NCBI GenBank assembly: GCA_958295495.1
Contig: OY282352.1
Span: forward strand, 2,046,001 to 2,110,000
Reading direction: 5' to 3'
Source of the DNA: an uncultured Latescibacterota bacterium
Lineage (GTDB): Bacteria > Latescibacterota > UBA2968 > UBA8231
DNA length: 64,000 nucleotides
Of this stretch, positions 26,001 to 36,232 are shown piece after piece. Every line of letters starts with the position of its first letter. Position 1 is the first letter of the stretch. A program made the translations under genes and the position numbers. The notes beneath the pieces were generated by a model. That model was not told where the DNA came from. It saw only the letters and a list, made by a program, of their open reading frames with translations, and ran no database searches.

Positions 26001-27449
26001 ATGGAATTTCAAAACTACATCGACGGCCAATGGGTTGGGGCCTCAGACGGACAGACCTTTGCCCAGCGCAATCCAGCCGACCTAGAACGCGTAACCGGGG
26101 AGTGGCCCCAAGGCACTCGCGCCGACGCCGAGCAGGCCATTGAAGCGGCACACGCGGCGTTTCCGGCGTGGGCCGACATGGGAGTGTACCAGCGGGCAGA
26201 GTACTTGTCGCGGGCAGTTGCAGTGCTAAAGGGGCGATCCGAAGAAATCGCCGCAATCCTCACCGCAGAAAACGGCAAGACGCTCGACGAAGCGCGAACC
26301 GAGGTGGGGTCGGCGGTGCGCGAGATGGAGTTCCAAATCGCCCAAGGGATCTCCTCATGCGGCCAGACCGCGCCCTCGGCGCAACCCGGGGTGTTTGCTT
26401 ACAGCGTCCGGCGGCCCCTCGGGGTGGCGTCGATCATCAGCCCTTGGAACTTTCCGTTCAACGTGCCGGGGCGCAAGTGTACGCCGGCGCTGATTAGCGG
26501 CAACACCATCGTCTTCAAGCCGGCGAGCCTGACGCCCGGAGCCGGGCGGGCCTTCGTGGATATTTTCGTCGAGGCCGGGCTGCCGGCGGGCGTGCTGAAC
26601 TTCGTCTGCGGCGGGGGGAGTACGGTCGGGGAAACCATGATCACGCATCCATTGGTGCAGTCAATTTCCTTCACCGGCTCGACCCAAGTGGGCAGGGGCA
26701 TTCAGCAGCGCGCCGCCCAAGGGCTAATCCGCACCCAATTGGAGATGGGCGGCAAAAATCCCGCGGTTATCTTGGCAGACGCCGACCTCGACCTAGCGGC
26801 GGATGCCGTCGTCAAGGCGGCCTACGCCTGCGCTGGGCAGTGGTGTACTTCGACGAGCCGGGCCATCGCCGTGCGCGAGGTCGCCGCAGCCTTCACCGCC
26901 AAGGTGCTAGAGCGCGTCAAGCGAATTCGGGTGGGGAATGGGATGGAGGATGGGGTGGATATGGGGCCGGTGTGCGGCGTGGACCAACTCGCAACCATCG
27001 AGGGCTACATCGAAATCGGTAAAGCGGAAGGGGGCCGCATCGCGCATGGGGGCGAGCGCCTGACCGCCAACGGGCTAGACAAAGGGTGTTTTATTGCGCC
27101 GACGGTCTTTGCCGATGTCCAACCGCAGATGCGCATCGCGCAGGAGGAGATCTTCGGCCCGGTGTTGTGTCTAATAGTTGCAGAGGATTTTTCCGCGGCC
27201 CTCGAGATTGCCAATGGCGTGGAGTTTGGGCTGGCGTCGTCCATTTTCACGCGGGACATTGAGCGGGCTTTCCAGTTTTTGGAAAAAACCGACGTGGGGC
27301 TGACGCACGTAAACATGATGACGGCCTACCGCGAGCCCCAGCTTTCCTTCGGCGGGGTCAAGGCTTCCGGGCACGGGATCCCAGAATCGGGCGACACCGG
27401 GATCGAGTTTTTCACCGAGCACAAGGTCGCCTTTATCAATTACCACTAA
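26001..27449 (+). CDS. NAD(P)-dependent aldehyde dehydrogenase
   Basis: A 482-residue ALDH. The N-terminal oligomerisation strand (YIDGQWVGASDG) is followed by the Rossmann segment IISPWNFPFNVP and K of FKPASLTPG. The conserved Glu of QLEMGGKNPAV and the nucleophile in CAGQWCTSTSR (second Cys) are present. FGPVLCLIV and the ending FFTEHKVAFINYH fit the family. GGAGATATT precedes ATG 26001. Position after a sugar-acid dehydratase suggests 2,5-dioxopentanoate/succinate-semialdehyde activity (inference). Its 3' end overlaps the convergent PhyH gene by 14 bp. Confidence 0.92.
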   Translation: MEFQNYIDGQWVGASDGQTFAQRNPADLERVTGEWPQGTRADAEQAIEAAHAAFPAWADMGVYQRAEYLSRAVAVLKGRSEEIAAILTAENGKTLDEARTEVGSAVREMEFQIAQGISSCGQTAPSAQPGVFAYSVRRPLGVASIISPWNFPFNVPGRKCTPALISGNTIVFKPASLTPGAGRAFVDIFVEAGLPAGVLNFVCGGGSTVGETMITHPLVQSISFTGSTQVGRGIQQRAAQGLIRTQLEMGGKNPAVILADADLDLAADAVVKAAYACAGQWCTSTSRAIAVREVAAAFTAKVLERVKRIRVGNGMEDGVDMGPVCGVDQLATIEGYIEIGKAEGGRIAHGGERLTANGLDKGCFIAPTVFADVQPQMRIAQEEIFGPVLCLIVAEDFSAALEIANGVEFGLASSIFTRDIERAFQFLEKTDVGLTHVNMMTAYREPQLSFGGVKASGHGIPESGDTGIEFFTEHKVAFINYH

Positions 27450-28224
27450 TGGGGTGGTAGGTCGGGAAGACGCGGGGGAAGGCGCGGCCCGTGCTCGTTT
27501 GGCGGGTAGCCGCGTCGATGTAGCAGACGCTGAACGCACGGCGAGGGCGGTTGGTGCTGTTCGTCTCCGAGCGGTGCAAGGTCCAGTTGTGCAAAAGCAC
27601 CACCTCGCCTTTTTCCATTTCCAAATAGAGCCGCTTCTCGTCCGGGGCGTGCAGTGTGCGTTCGTCCGCCGAAAGCTGGTCGCCCGTTTCGGGGATCATG
27701 CTGTGGTGCGAGTTGGGGATGATTTGCAGGCAGCCGTTGGCAACGCACGTGTCGTCGAGCGCGGTCCACACCGTGATTTGGGGGGGAATGCTCAGCTGCC
27801 AGCCGCCAGCGCCGTCTTGGTGCCAGTTGATCGTGACGCCCTGCTCGGCCGGCTTGTTGAAAAACATGGCGCGGAAGATCGAGACTTCCGCGCCGATAAT
27901 TTTGGCGGTTAGGTCGCGGAAGAGCGGCTTTTGCAAATAGCCCAAGAACAGCGGATCCTGCTCCAAGTCCTGAATTTTGCGGTACTTGAGCGAAGAGCCC
28001 TTAAACTCCTTGGTCTGCCGCGAAAGCTCGAGATTGCCGGCCGAAGGGCATAGCTGCATGAGCATGTCGTCGTAGCGCACTTTGCCGAGCATGATCTGGT
28101 CGATGCGCCGGCAGAGCGCGTCGATTTCCGCGCGGGGGGCAACGTGGCCGAGGCGCACGTAGCCCTGCTGGTGGAACTGGTCGAGTTCGGCCGCACTGAG
28201 CGCGGGGGCGTGGAGAATGGTCAT
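27436..28224 (-). CDS. Phytanoyl-CoA dioxygenase (PhyH) family oxygenase
   Basis: A 262-residue Fe(II)/2-oxoglutarate oxygenase. ATG 28222-28224 has AAAGGAGC upstream. The metal triad is visible as HQD in NWHQDGAGGW and the distal His in LLHNWTLHRSETN. The 2-oxoglutarate Arg is in NRPRRAFSVCYIDA. Members hydroxylate diverse small molecules; in Poribacteria/Latescibacteria-like genomes they form very large families. It is the last gene of a minus-strand set: SDR (28979-29764), unknown (28242-28907), PhyH. Together they could oxidise a side chain or alcohol, but the substrate is unknown. Confidence 0.9.
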   Translation of the reverse strand: MTILHAPALSAAELDQFHQQGYVRLGHVAPRAEIDALCRRIDQIMLGKVRYDDMLMQLCPSAGNLELSRQTKEFKGSSLKYRKIQDLEQDPLFLGYLQKPLFRDLTAKIIGAEVSIFRAMFFNKPAEQGVTINWHQDGAGGWQLSIPPQITVWTALDDTCVANGCLQIIPNSHHSMIPETGDQLSADERTLHAPDEKRLYLEMEKGEVVLLHNWTLHRSETNSTNRPRRAFSVCYIDAATRQTSTGRAFPRVFPTYHPISGN

Positions 28225-28241
28225 GGCAAGCTCCTTTGGTC

Positions 28242-28907
28242 TTAAGCGAGGCGGGCGAGCGCGTCTTGCCGGCTGATGCGGCGGAAGGACTGTTCGAGGA
28301 CGGGACCTTGGCCATGCCAGCCCTCCCGGCGTCCGCCATCGGGCACAGAGTCGCAGACGCTTTGGCACCAAGCGGCGAGCGGATCTGCCGGGCAGCGGAT
28401 GATCAAGTCGGGGTCGGCTACCGCACCGGTGGCCGAATACGCATAGCAGGTTTCGATGAGCCGCTCGGCCGCGGCTACCTGTTGCCGCTGGTACTCGTGC
28501 GGGGCCGGAGGGCCGTCGGGCACGAGCAAGATGTTGACGGCGCGGTCGGTGATCGCGTCGAGCCGCTCGGCCGCATCAGTGCCGACCAACACGTCTTTGT
28601 GCGCCGGCCAGATGTCGAACATCCCGTAGGCCGCCTTGGGCGTACGCGATTGGAAGGTGAAGTAATCCGGGTACGCGAAGAAATCCTCGCCAGTGGCGCG
28701 GTAGGTATTGTAAAAGGCGGTTGCGTGGGCCATGACCAAATTGACGGTCCCGACGCCTTCGAGGCGATTGGGCGCTAGCAGCCCCAGCCTTTTGGTGTTG
28801 GTAAAGCCGCCAAAGTACTCCGCCAGCGCGACCGGGTGGCCGCGGGCAATCATCTCAAAATCGCTGTCGCGTAGTGTTGAGCTGTGCATAGGTGTATGTA
28901 ACGCCAT
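28242..28907 (-). CDS. Unknown protein between PhyH and SDR genes
   Basis: About 221 residues with the start taken at ATG 28907 (an in-frame TTG lies at 28928; no clear ribosome site for either). Recognisable blocks are PVALAEYFGGFTNTKRLGLL, VMAHATAFYNTYRATGEDFF, YPDYFTFQSR and YGMFDIWPAHKDVLVG. It has no signal peptide or membrane segment. The sequence looks well folded and conserved in tone (Trp, Tyr, Asp spacing), but I cannot assign a family. Tight placement (17 bp) before PhyH argues for a shared pathway, perhaps an accessory or substrate-binding factor. Confidence 0.6.
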   Translation of the reverse strand: MALHTPMHSSTLRDSDFEMIARGHPVALAEYFGGFTNTKRLGLLAPNRLEGVGTVNLVMAHATAFYNTYRATGEDFFAYPDYFTFQSRTPKAAYGMFDIWPAHKDVLVGTDAAERLDAITDRAVNILLVPDGPPAPHEYQRQQVAAAERLIETCYAYSATGAVADPDLIIRCPADPLAAWCQSVCDSVPDGGRREGWHGQGPVLEQSFRRISRQDALARLA

Positions 28908-28978
28908 TTGCCGCGCCGCCACAAGCAATTGGGCCGCCTTTGTCCGCCCTTTTCAACTAAGGCGTCGCGCTCTTTGTT

Positions 28979-29764
28979 CTACTCCAGCAGAATGCCGCCA
29001 TCGAGGACGATGTTTTTACCCGTCAGCGACGGGGTTCTGCACAGCATTTCAAAAACATAGAGCAGATGCACGGGGGGGATTTCCTGCTTCCACACCTTCA
29101 TTAGGTTTTTGACCCCGTCAATGGCTTCGCGCGGCGTATTGGAAATCATCTGGCCGCTGACAATGACCGGGCTGATGGAATTGACGCGGATCCCGAATTC
29201 CCTCCCTGCTTGCACCGCATAGTTGCGGCTGAGACCGAGCAGGGCCGCCTTGCTGCAAACATAGGGTGCCCCCACGTACAGCCCGCCCACCAGTGCGGCC
29301 AGCGACACGATGTTGATGATTTGCCGATCGCCGCTGCTGTCCTGCATCAGGCCGACCGCTCCCTGACTCATAAAGGCCGCGCCTTTTGCATTTACATTGA
29401 GGACGCGGTCCCAGTTATCCTCGGTCATGTCGAGTAGCTTTACCTCGCTGAGGATCCCGGCATTATTGATGAGCATATCGACGCCGTCGTACTGGTCGGC
29501 CACTTCCGCGTACAAGGATTTGATCTGGGCAACGTCGCTGAGATCCACGCGATGGGCGCTGTACTCGCCCCCGTAGGACGCGACGGCCTCCACAGTGTCG
29601 TCCTGTGGGACAACATCTACCAGAATGGGGATTCCGCCGCGCGAGGCGATAAAGGTCGCAAAAATTTTTCCAATCGTCCCGCTGGAGCCGGTGATGATGC
29701 AGCGCCGACCCTCGAGGTATTCTCGCATCGTTACGTACTGCTCAAGCACTGTACTGCTGTTCAT
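28979..29764 (-). CDS. Short-chain dehydrogenase/reductase
   Basis: A 261-residue classical SDR. The NAD(P) glycine motif is TGSSGTIG near residue 25; NNAG near 100; catalytic Ser in NIVSLAAL and YxxxK in PYVCSK. After DGGILLE the protein ends as SDRs normally do. AGGAGA precedes ATG 29764, which adds a 13-residue leader before the usual SDR start; an internal Met at residue 13 is an alternative. First gene of the SDR-unknown-PhyH set. The substrate alcohol or ketone is unknown. Confidence 0.9.
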   Translation of the reverse strand: MNSSTVLEQYVTMREYLEGRRCIITGSSGTIGKIFATFIASRGGIPILVDVVPQDDTVEAVASYGGEYSAHRVDLSDVAQIKSLYAEVADQYDGVDMLINNAGILSEVKLLDMTEDNWDRVLNVNAKGAAFMSQGAVGLMQDSSGDRQIINIVSLAALVGGLYVGAPYVCSKAALLGLSRNYAVQAGREFGIRVNSISPVIVSGQMISNTPREAIDGVKNLMKVWKQEIPPVHLLYVFEMLCRTPSLTGKNIVLDGGILLE

Positions 29765-29834
29765 AAGCTATGTCTCCTAGCGTTCATCAAGCGCGTCTAT
29801 ATTTGGGGCTTTTTTAGACCTATTCGCCGAACCG

Positions 29835-31418
29835 TCACATACCCCACACGGTGACTTTCGCCGCGCCCACGCCTTCCTCGCGGCAGAATATCTTGTCGTC
29901 CCACGACACCCCGGCGGTGCGGTCAAAGAGCACGAGGTGGCCTTCGCTGGCGGCGCAGCGATCCATATAGGCGCGGGTCTGGTCGAGGCCCGCAACGATG
30001 GTCTGATCCAAGCTCTTGTACAGCAGCTTGCATTCGATCACCATTCGCTGCACCAGCGCGGCGCCGGGCACCGGCCATAAGATCAGCAGGTCCGTGCGCC
30101 GCCGCCCCAAGCCATACTCGCGCTCAATGCGCCCGCCGCTGTTGACGATGCGCTGCAAGAACGCCTGCAAGAGCAATTGGGGACCGGCTTCCTTGTATTG
30201 GAACCGTTCGACCCAGTGTTCCGAATGTTCGCGGAAGAACGTTTGGAACGCAGTCAGCAAATCGTCGAGGCGCAGCCGCCCGTCGGCATCCACGTACCAG
30301 GCCGGATCGTGCGCGAGGTATTCCTGCGTGGTGTAGGTCAGGTCGCGGGGGATAACCTCTTGATAGATCGGGTTGGCAATGGCGATGGGAGCGCGTTGGG
30401 CGATCAGGCCCAAATCGCGGACGTATTGCAAGTCGTCTTGGGGGATTGCCTCAGAGCGTTCAGCTCCGCTCAGCAGCGGCTCGACCACGCGCTGTACGCG
30501 CTCCTCTTGCAGCTTGTCGGTGAGTTGGTCGAGGTGGGTCTCGCGCCGCAGGATGAGTTGCTCGCGGGCATCGCAGATCGCCTCGGCGGTGACCGGCCAG
30601 CGGCGATCGCGGCCGGCCTTGTTCCTAAAGCAGGCTTCATAAGCCAAAGCATTCACCAACCACGGCTGCCCCTGCGTCAATTGCCAAACCTCGTTTTGTG
30701 CATCCTCGGCAAACACCTGCCCGGTGGTCTCGGTGTGTTGCGCCAACAGTGCCTGCACGTCGGCCAGTGAGAAATCGCCCAAGCGCAGGGATTCGGCGCG
30801 GATGTTGAACGCGCTGCCGCCGGCGATAATCGCGTTCTCGGCGGTGGATTGGATGCGGTAGTCGCGCACGTCGCGCACGCCGCACAGAACGACGGTCTGC
30901 GGGTAGTGCTGCGGCCGGTCGGGATAGCCGGCGCGCAGTTGACGCAGCACGGCCAAGAGCGTGTCGCCGATTAGCGCGTCGATCTCGTCAATCATCAATA
31001 CCAGCGGCCTATCGTCCGCCGCGGCCCAGCGACTCAGCACGCTTTGCAACGCGCTGTGGGGGCCTAAGTCTGCAAGGGCCTCGCGCCAGACCTCCTGTAC
31101 GACCCGCTCGCCCAAGATGCGTTCGGCTCTCAAAGCCAATTGCCCTAGGATCGCCTGCATGGCCGCACCCACATCCTCGCGGGCCGTTTGGCCGATCTCG
31201 ACATTGACGTACACGCAGCGATACCGCCCACTGCCATTCAACTCCTCCATCAGTGCCAGCAGCGCGGAGGTCTTGCCCGTCTGCCGCGGCGCGTGTAACA
31301 CAAAGTACCGCTTCTGCTCAATCAGCAGCAGGACTTCGTCGAGACCGAGCCGCTCCAGCGGCGGGATGTGGTAGTGATCGGCCGCGATGATGGGGCCGGC
31401 TGTGTTGAAGAAACGCAT
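29835..31418 (-). CDS. AAA ATPase with C-terminal PD-(D/E)XK-like domain
   Basis: A 527-residue protein. The N-terminal HIPPLERLGLDEVLLLI leads to Walker A APRQTGKTS (about 43-51) and Walker B PLVLMIDEIDALIG (near 140), then sensor and winged-helix parts with TQGQPWLVNALAYEA. The C-terminal 130 residues contain RRRTDLLILWP and VIECKLLYKS (D...E-x-K), followed by QTRAYMDRC, a restriction-endonuclease-like core. The combination is common in accessory genomes as an AAA_35-like ATPase with nuclease tail; the function is unproven but defence or genome-island biology is likely. It stands alone between the SDR gene and unassigned sequence. It is unrelated in detail to the DUF4143 ATPase but similar in architecture. 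Confidence 0.8.
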   Translation of the reverse strand: MRFFNTAGPIIAADHYHIPPLERLGLDEVLLLIEQKRYFVLHAPRQTGKTSALLALMEELNGSGRYRCVYVNVEIGQTAREDVGAAMQAILGQLALRAERILGERVVQEVWREALADLGPHSALQSVLSRWAAADDRPLVLMIDEIDALIGDTLLAVLRQLRAGYPDRPQHYPQTVVLCGVRDVRDYRIQSTAENAIIAGGSAFNIRAESLRLGDFSLADVQALLAQHTETTGQVFAEDAQNEVWQLTQGQPWLVNALAYEACFRNKAGRDRRWPVTAEAICDAREQLILRRETHLDQLTDKLQEERVQRVVEPLLSGAERSEAIPQDDLQYVRDLGLIAQRAPIAIANPIYQEVIPRDLTYTTQEYLAHDPAWYVDADGRLRLDDLLTAFQTFFREHSEHWVERFQYKEAGPQLLLQAFLQRIVNSGGRIEREYGLGRRRTDLLILWPVPGAALVQRMVIECKLLYKSLDQTIVAGLDQTRAYMDRCAASEGHLVLFDRTAGVSWDDKIFCREEGVGAAKVTVWGM

Positions 31419-31435
31419 GGTGTGCTAACTCCCAT

Positions 31436-31672
31436 TCACCGCATCCGTTCCAACCGCTTCGCCAAGCCCTCTCGCGTCGGCACAATGTCGAGCGAGCTAA
31501 TGTCCCGCCCGTCCAAGCGGCTGGCTAATCTGCTGAAATTGAATAGACGCATGGAAAATCTCTCTTTCTTCAGGATTGCTGCGAACGCGCCTAAACGTAG
31601 TCTGTCAAGCCGCGCAATAATGCCCAATTCTATTGCTGTGGACAAGGCCCTATACCCCTCCATGCACTCCAC
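31436..31672 (-). CDS. Small open frame of uncertain status
   Basis: Encodes 78 residues (MECMEGYRALSTAIELGIIA...REGLAKRLERMR), basic and helical, with no recognised domain. It lies 17 bp upstream of the ATPase gene on the same strand and could be a small partner or the tail of a lost gene. The interval 31673-31859 shows nothing else. Low confidence. Confidence 0.25.
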   Translation of the reverse strand: MECMEGYRALSTAIELGIIARLDRLRLGAFAAILKKERFSMRLFNFSRLASRLDGRDISSLDIVPTREGLAKRLERMR

Positions 31673-31859
31673 CTTTGCCCCCCTGACCTTACTAGCGTCT
31701 GCCGCTTGCTGCCCCGTCCGTCGTCAATAAAAGGCCCTTGCAGACGCTAACCCCGTTGCGACTCAGCGGCCAGCAGACAGCACCCATCCTTGACCGGGCC
31801 GCGAAAAATCTCTTTATCCATAGCACGAACCACGCACTAACTAAAAAGGAGCCAATCCA

Positions 31860-32936
31860 TTGACTGAATCTACCCGCCAAAGCATCCGACCAGACGACCT
31901 GAAGGCCTTTTGCATCGCCGCCATGGTCCAAGCCGGCCTCAGCGAAGAAGACGCCGAACTGAGTGCCCGCGTCTTCGTCACCACCGACACTTGGGGCACC
32001 TTTACGCACGGCACCCGGCAGATTCGCGGCTTGATGCAGAATGCGCGGCGTGGCCGTCTGGTCGCGACCGCGAAAGAGAATATCGACGCCGAGGGACCGT
32101 CTTGGGCCATTATCGACGCCGGCGACGGCATGCCGCCCGCCATCTCCTGCCGCGCCGTTGACCTCGCCATTGCGAAAGCCCGCAAAAGCGGTCTATGCTA
32201 CATCGGCATCCGGGGCAGCAGCCACTACGGTGCGGCCGGGTTTTACGCCAACATGATTGCCGAAAACGACATGATCGGCCTCTCCATGTGCAATGTGGAA
32301 CCCTGCATGACCGTGCCCGGCGGCAAGAGCCGCGTTCTGGGGACCAACCCGATCGCCTACGCCGCACCGACCGGCACCGACCGCACCGTCATGTTGGACA
32401 TTGCCACCAGCGCGGTTGCGGCCACCAAGATATTCGCCGCCAAAAACGAAGGGCGCAGCATTCCCGACACTTGGCTGGTCGATGAAGATGGCATTCCAAC
32501 GACCGATCCCACCGAGTTTCCAGAAAAAGGGGCGCAGCTACCCATGGCCGGACACAAGGGATACGGGTTGGCCGTGCTGGTGGAGTTGCTGACAGCCACC
32601 CTTACCGGGGCGGCGATGATGAGCGGCGTCCAGAGCTGGGTGGCCGACACGGACGCGCCCTCAAACCAAGGTCATGCCTTTGTGGCCCTTGACGTCGGCG
32701 CGATGATGCCGCTGGAGGCATTCCACGCCCGCATGGACGCGATGTGCAAAGAGATCAAGGGGGCCTCCACAGCCAAAGGCGGGACCATCTTCCTGCCGGG
32801 CGAGATCGAGTGGAACAAGCGGGAGCAAGCGCTAGCCGAGGGTATTGTCATGCCCGAGGACGTCTTAATCAGCCTGCGGGGACTAGCCGCAGACAGTGGT
32901 CTCGACCCTGCGGATTTTAATTTGGACTTGGGCTGA
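31860..32936 (+). CDS. Malate/L-lactate dehydrogenase family (Ldh2) oxidoreductase
   Basis: A 358-residue NAD(P)-dependent enzyme of the Ldh2 fold, which reduces 2-oxoacids (malate, L-sulfolactate, ureidoglycolate and similar). The start is TTG 31860, chosen because AAAAGGAG lies eight bases upstream and the family N-terminus follows. Catalytic His is in IRGSSHYGAAGFYA; PTGTDRTVMLDIATS and AGHKGYGLAVLVELL are the family's cofactor-site blocks. A sequence of about 350 residues is normal. It is isolated between an ATPase gene and mmsA. Confidence 0.9.
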   Translation: MTESTRQSIRPDDLKAFCIAAMVQAGLSEEDAELSARVFVTTDTWGTFTHGTRQIRGLMQNARRGRLVATAKENIDAEGPSWAIIDAGDGMPPAISCRAVDLAIAKARKSGLCYIGIRGSSHYGAAGFYANMIAENDMIGLSMCNVEPCMTVPGGKSRVLGTNPIAYAAPTGTDRTVMLDIATSAVAATKIFAAKNEGRSIPDTWLVDEDGIPTTDPTEFPEKGAQLPMAGHKGYGLAVLVELLTATLTGAAMMSGVQSWVADTDAPSNQGHAFVALDVGAMMPLEAFHARMDAMCKEIKGASTAKGGTIFLPGEIEWNKREQALAEGIVMPEDVLISLRGLAADSGLDPADFNLDLG

Positions 32937-32962
32937 GAAGCCGCTGGCAAACCCCGACGGCC

Positions 32963-33016
32963 ATTAGTGGTTAGTCGCTGCACCGCCGGCCCGAGGGGAT
33001 GGGTCTAACCACTAAT
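32963..33016. repeat. Dispersed hairpin repeat, copy B
   Basis: ATTAGTGGTTAG (32963-32974) and CTAACCACTAAT (33005-33016) form a perfect 12-bp stem; the loop contains TCGCTGCACCGC and GGCCCGAGGGG. It sits between convergent genes, so it may also end transcription from both sides. Same family as 8191-8256 and 36082-36140. Confidence 0.7.
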
Positions 33017-33040
33017 CACTGCTTGAGGGCCGCGACCTTC

Positions 33041-34519
<1,479 letters not shown>

Positions 34520-34634
34520 GGTTTGATCCTCTATTGTCGGGATGTGGCCATCCGGCGAAAACGCCACGACTCGAAAGATAGACGAGGCCATCAAGCCGTC
34601 AATTCTTGCAAAAACCCTGTTCCGCCCGGATCAC

Positions 34635-36008
34635 TCAGCGCAGCACCGCCAGCGTTCCTGCTGGATGGACGACGAATTCTCTTGGTTGGGTTTTAGCGGT
34701 CCCCTGCTTGAGCCAAGCCCCTAAGATCGTCTCCCTTCCTCGGGCTTGGGGAAAGTTTGCCGCGCAGTAGCGCAAACGGTCGAAAACAGCACCCTGATTC
34801 GGCCGCTCCCGCCATTTGACTTTGCCTAGCAACAGGGCCTCGCCATTGAGGGCTTCGGCGACCAAGGCAATTTCCATTGGCTGCCCGTCCAAGCCGCGCC
34901 CCCACCACCGCTGAGCTGGTTTCCACCGGATATTGCCAACGGGTAGGGCGGCTGTGGACAGGCGAGCTAGATCCTCCCATATATCGGCGACGTGCTGCGC
35001 AAAAGTTGGCCTAATAGCGCGGGATACATCGTCGATTAAATCGCGTTCCAACAGCGACCGGTTGGGCTGGACATAGCGGTACCAGAAGATCAAAAACGGG
35101 TCGTTCAGTTTGTATAGAGAGCGCTTGGTCGATTTGGTGGTCTCGCCAAAGGGCACTTCCCGCCGGATATAGCCCAGTTCGATCAACTGGGCGAGGGGGC
35201 GGGCCAAATGACCTGCGGGTTTGCCCAGCCGCGCACCGATCTCAGTGAGTCGATGGCAGCCATTGGCGATAAGCGACAGCAGGGAATTAGCCTGCACGGC
35301 GCTGCGCATGTCGTCGAGCAATAGGCGCTCGGGTTCGCTGTGGAGGACGCCGTATTTGTCGAGCACCAGTTCCTCAACGGCGGCTTGTAGGCCAGTGCAA
35401 TCCCGAGCCAGTTCCCAGTAGCGCGGCACGCCGCCCCAAACCGCATACTGTTCAATGGCTTCAGTACCGTGGACCTCGAGGGCTTGCTGTATCCAAAAGG
35501 GGGCCAGAGGACGGATCGCCAGCACTTGGCTCGCCCGGCCGTACAAGGGCGCGGCCGCGTTGAGAATTAGGCCCTGCATCATCCCTTGGGACGAACCGCA
35601 GATGGCGAGGTGGATACGGCGGGCGGGGTCGTCGAGGAATTTTTGCACTAGGCTGGGCAATTCGGGTGAGATCTGCACTAGATAGGGAAACTCGTCCAAG
35701 ACCAAGCAAGTGCCTCGCTCGGCGCGGGCGTCCAAAGTCTGGAGCAGGGCCAGCCAAGACGGGTATTCGACCTCGGCAAAGCCCAGAATGCGCCGGGCCA
35801 CTTCCCCGGCTAGAGTGCGGCGTTGCAGAGGGGCCTCGCGTTGGTCGGCCGCGTAGTAGATATCGCCCGGGCGGATCACCTGCTGCAAAAGAGTTGACTT
35901 GCCGCATCGACGCCGGCCGAAGACCACGATAAAACCGGGATCTCGAGCAGCGAGGGCCTTGGTCAGTCGATCAACTTCCCGCGTTCTGTCCAAAAACTCG
36001 AGGCGCAT
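34635..36008 (-). CDS. ATPase with C-terminal DUF234 domain
   Basis: A 457-residue protein of the ATPase_2/DUF234 type best known from archaea and mobile regions. Walker A GRRRCGKST is at about 31-39; Walker B LVLDEFPYL near 103; sensor-1 LAICGSSQGMM. A winged-helix part (about 255-290, LTEIGARLGKPAGHLARPL) follows, and then the DUF234 nuclease-like C-terminus (YVQPNRSLLE...RWWGRGLDGQPMEIALVAE). The function is unknown; ATP-dependent action on DNA is inferred. The gene is preceded by a striking nested palindrome (36022-36060), a likely operator for autoregulation. A 115-bp gap separates it from mmsA. Confidence 0.8.
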   Translation of the reverse strand: MRLEFLDRTREVDRLTKALAARDPGFIVVFGRRRCGKSTLLQQVIRPGDIYYAADQREAPLQRRTLAGEVARRILGFAEVEYPSWLALLQTLDARAERGTCLVLDEFPYLVQISPELPSLVQKFLDDPARRIHLAICGSSQGMMQGLILNAAAPLYGRASQVLAIRPLAPFWIQQALEVHGTEAIEQYAVWGGVPRYWELARDCTGLQAAVEELVLDKYGVLHSEPERLLLDDMRSAVQANSLLSLIANGCHRLTEIGARLGKPAGHLARPLAQLIELGYIRREVPFGETTKSTKRSLYKLNDPFLIFWYRYVQPNRSLLERDLIDDVSRAIRPTFAQHVADIWEDLARLSTAALPVGNIRWKPAQRWWGRGLDGQPMEIALVAEALNGEALLLGKVKWRERPNQGAVFDRLRYCAANFPQARGRETILGAWLKQGTAKTQPREFVVHPAGTLAVLR

Positions 36009-36021
36009 GGCCTAGCTTCTC

Positions 36022-36060
36022 TATTATGCTTCTCAAACATTATGTTTAAGAAACATAATA
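36022..36060. promoter_or_regulatory. Nested palindromic operator upstream of the DUF234 ATPase gene
   Basis: An outer pair TATTATGCTTCT and AGAAACATAATA is complementary at 11 of 12 positions. It encloses a perfect 13-bp palindrome AAACATTATGTTT at 36035-36047. It is AT-rich in a GC-rich genome and about 14-50 bases before the ATG. It looks like a double operator for a dimeric or tetrameric regulator overlapping the promoter; no regulator gene is adjacent. Confidence 0.55.
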
Positions 36061-36081
36061 AACTTAGAAGCCTTTTCAACT

Positions 36082-36140
36082 ATTAGTGGTTAGTCCCCGC
36101 ACCGCAGGGCCGAGGGGGTTAGGACGGGTCGCGGACCACT
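36082..36140. repeat. Dispersed hairpin repeat, copy C
   Basis: The left arm ATTAGTGGTTAG is identical to copy B; it is followed by TCCCCGCACCGC and GGCCGAGGGG. The right arm is degenerate (GGACCACT). It lies between the divergent DUF234 ATPase and hyuB genes. Confidence 0.55.
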
Positions 36141-36232
36141 CTATAATTTTAAGACGGCTTCTTACGCCACCTTGCTCTAGCTTTAGGCCGCGTCTTTTTT
36201 ATAGTATCAACCCATTCCGACCGCGAGAAGCC

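Noticed and set aside
36086..36232. Longer N-terminus for hyuB from ATG 36086
   Set aside because: The extra 49 residues are Arg/Pro-rich, overlap hairpin repeat copy C, and precede the conserved family start at 36233.
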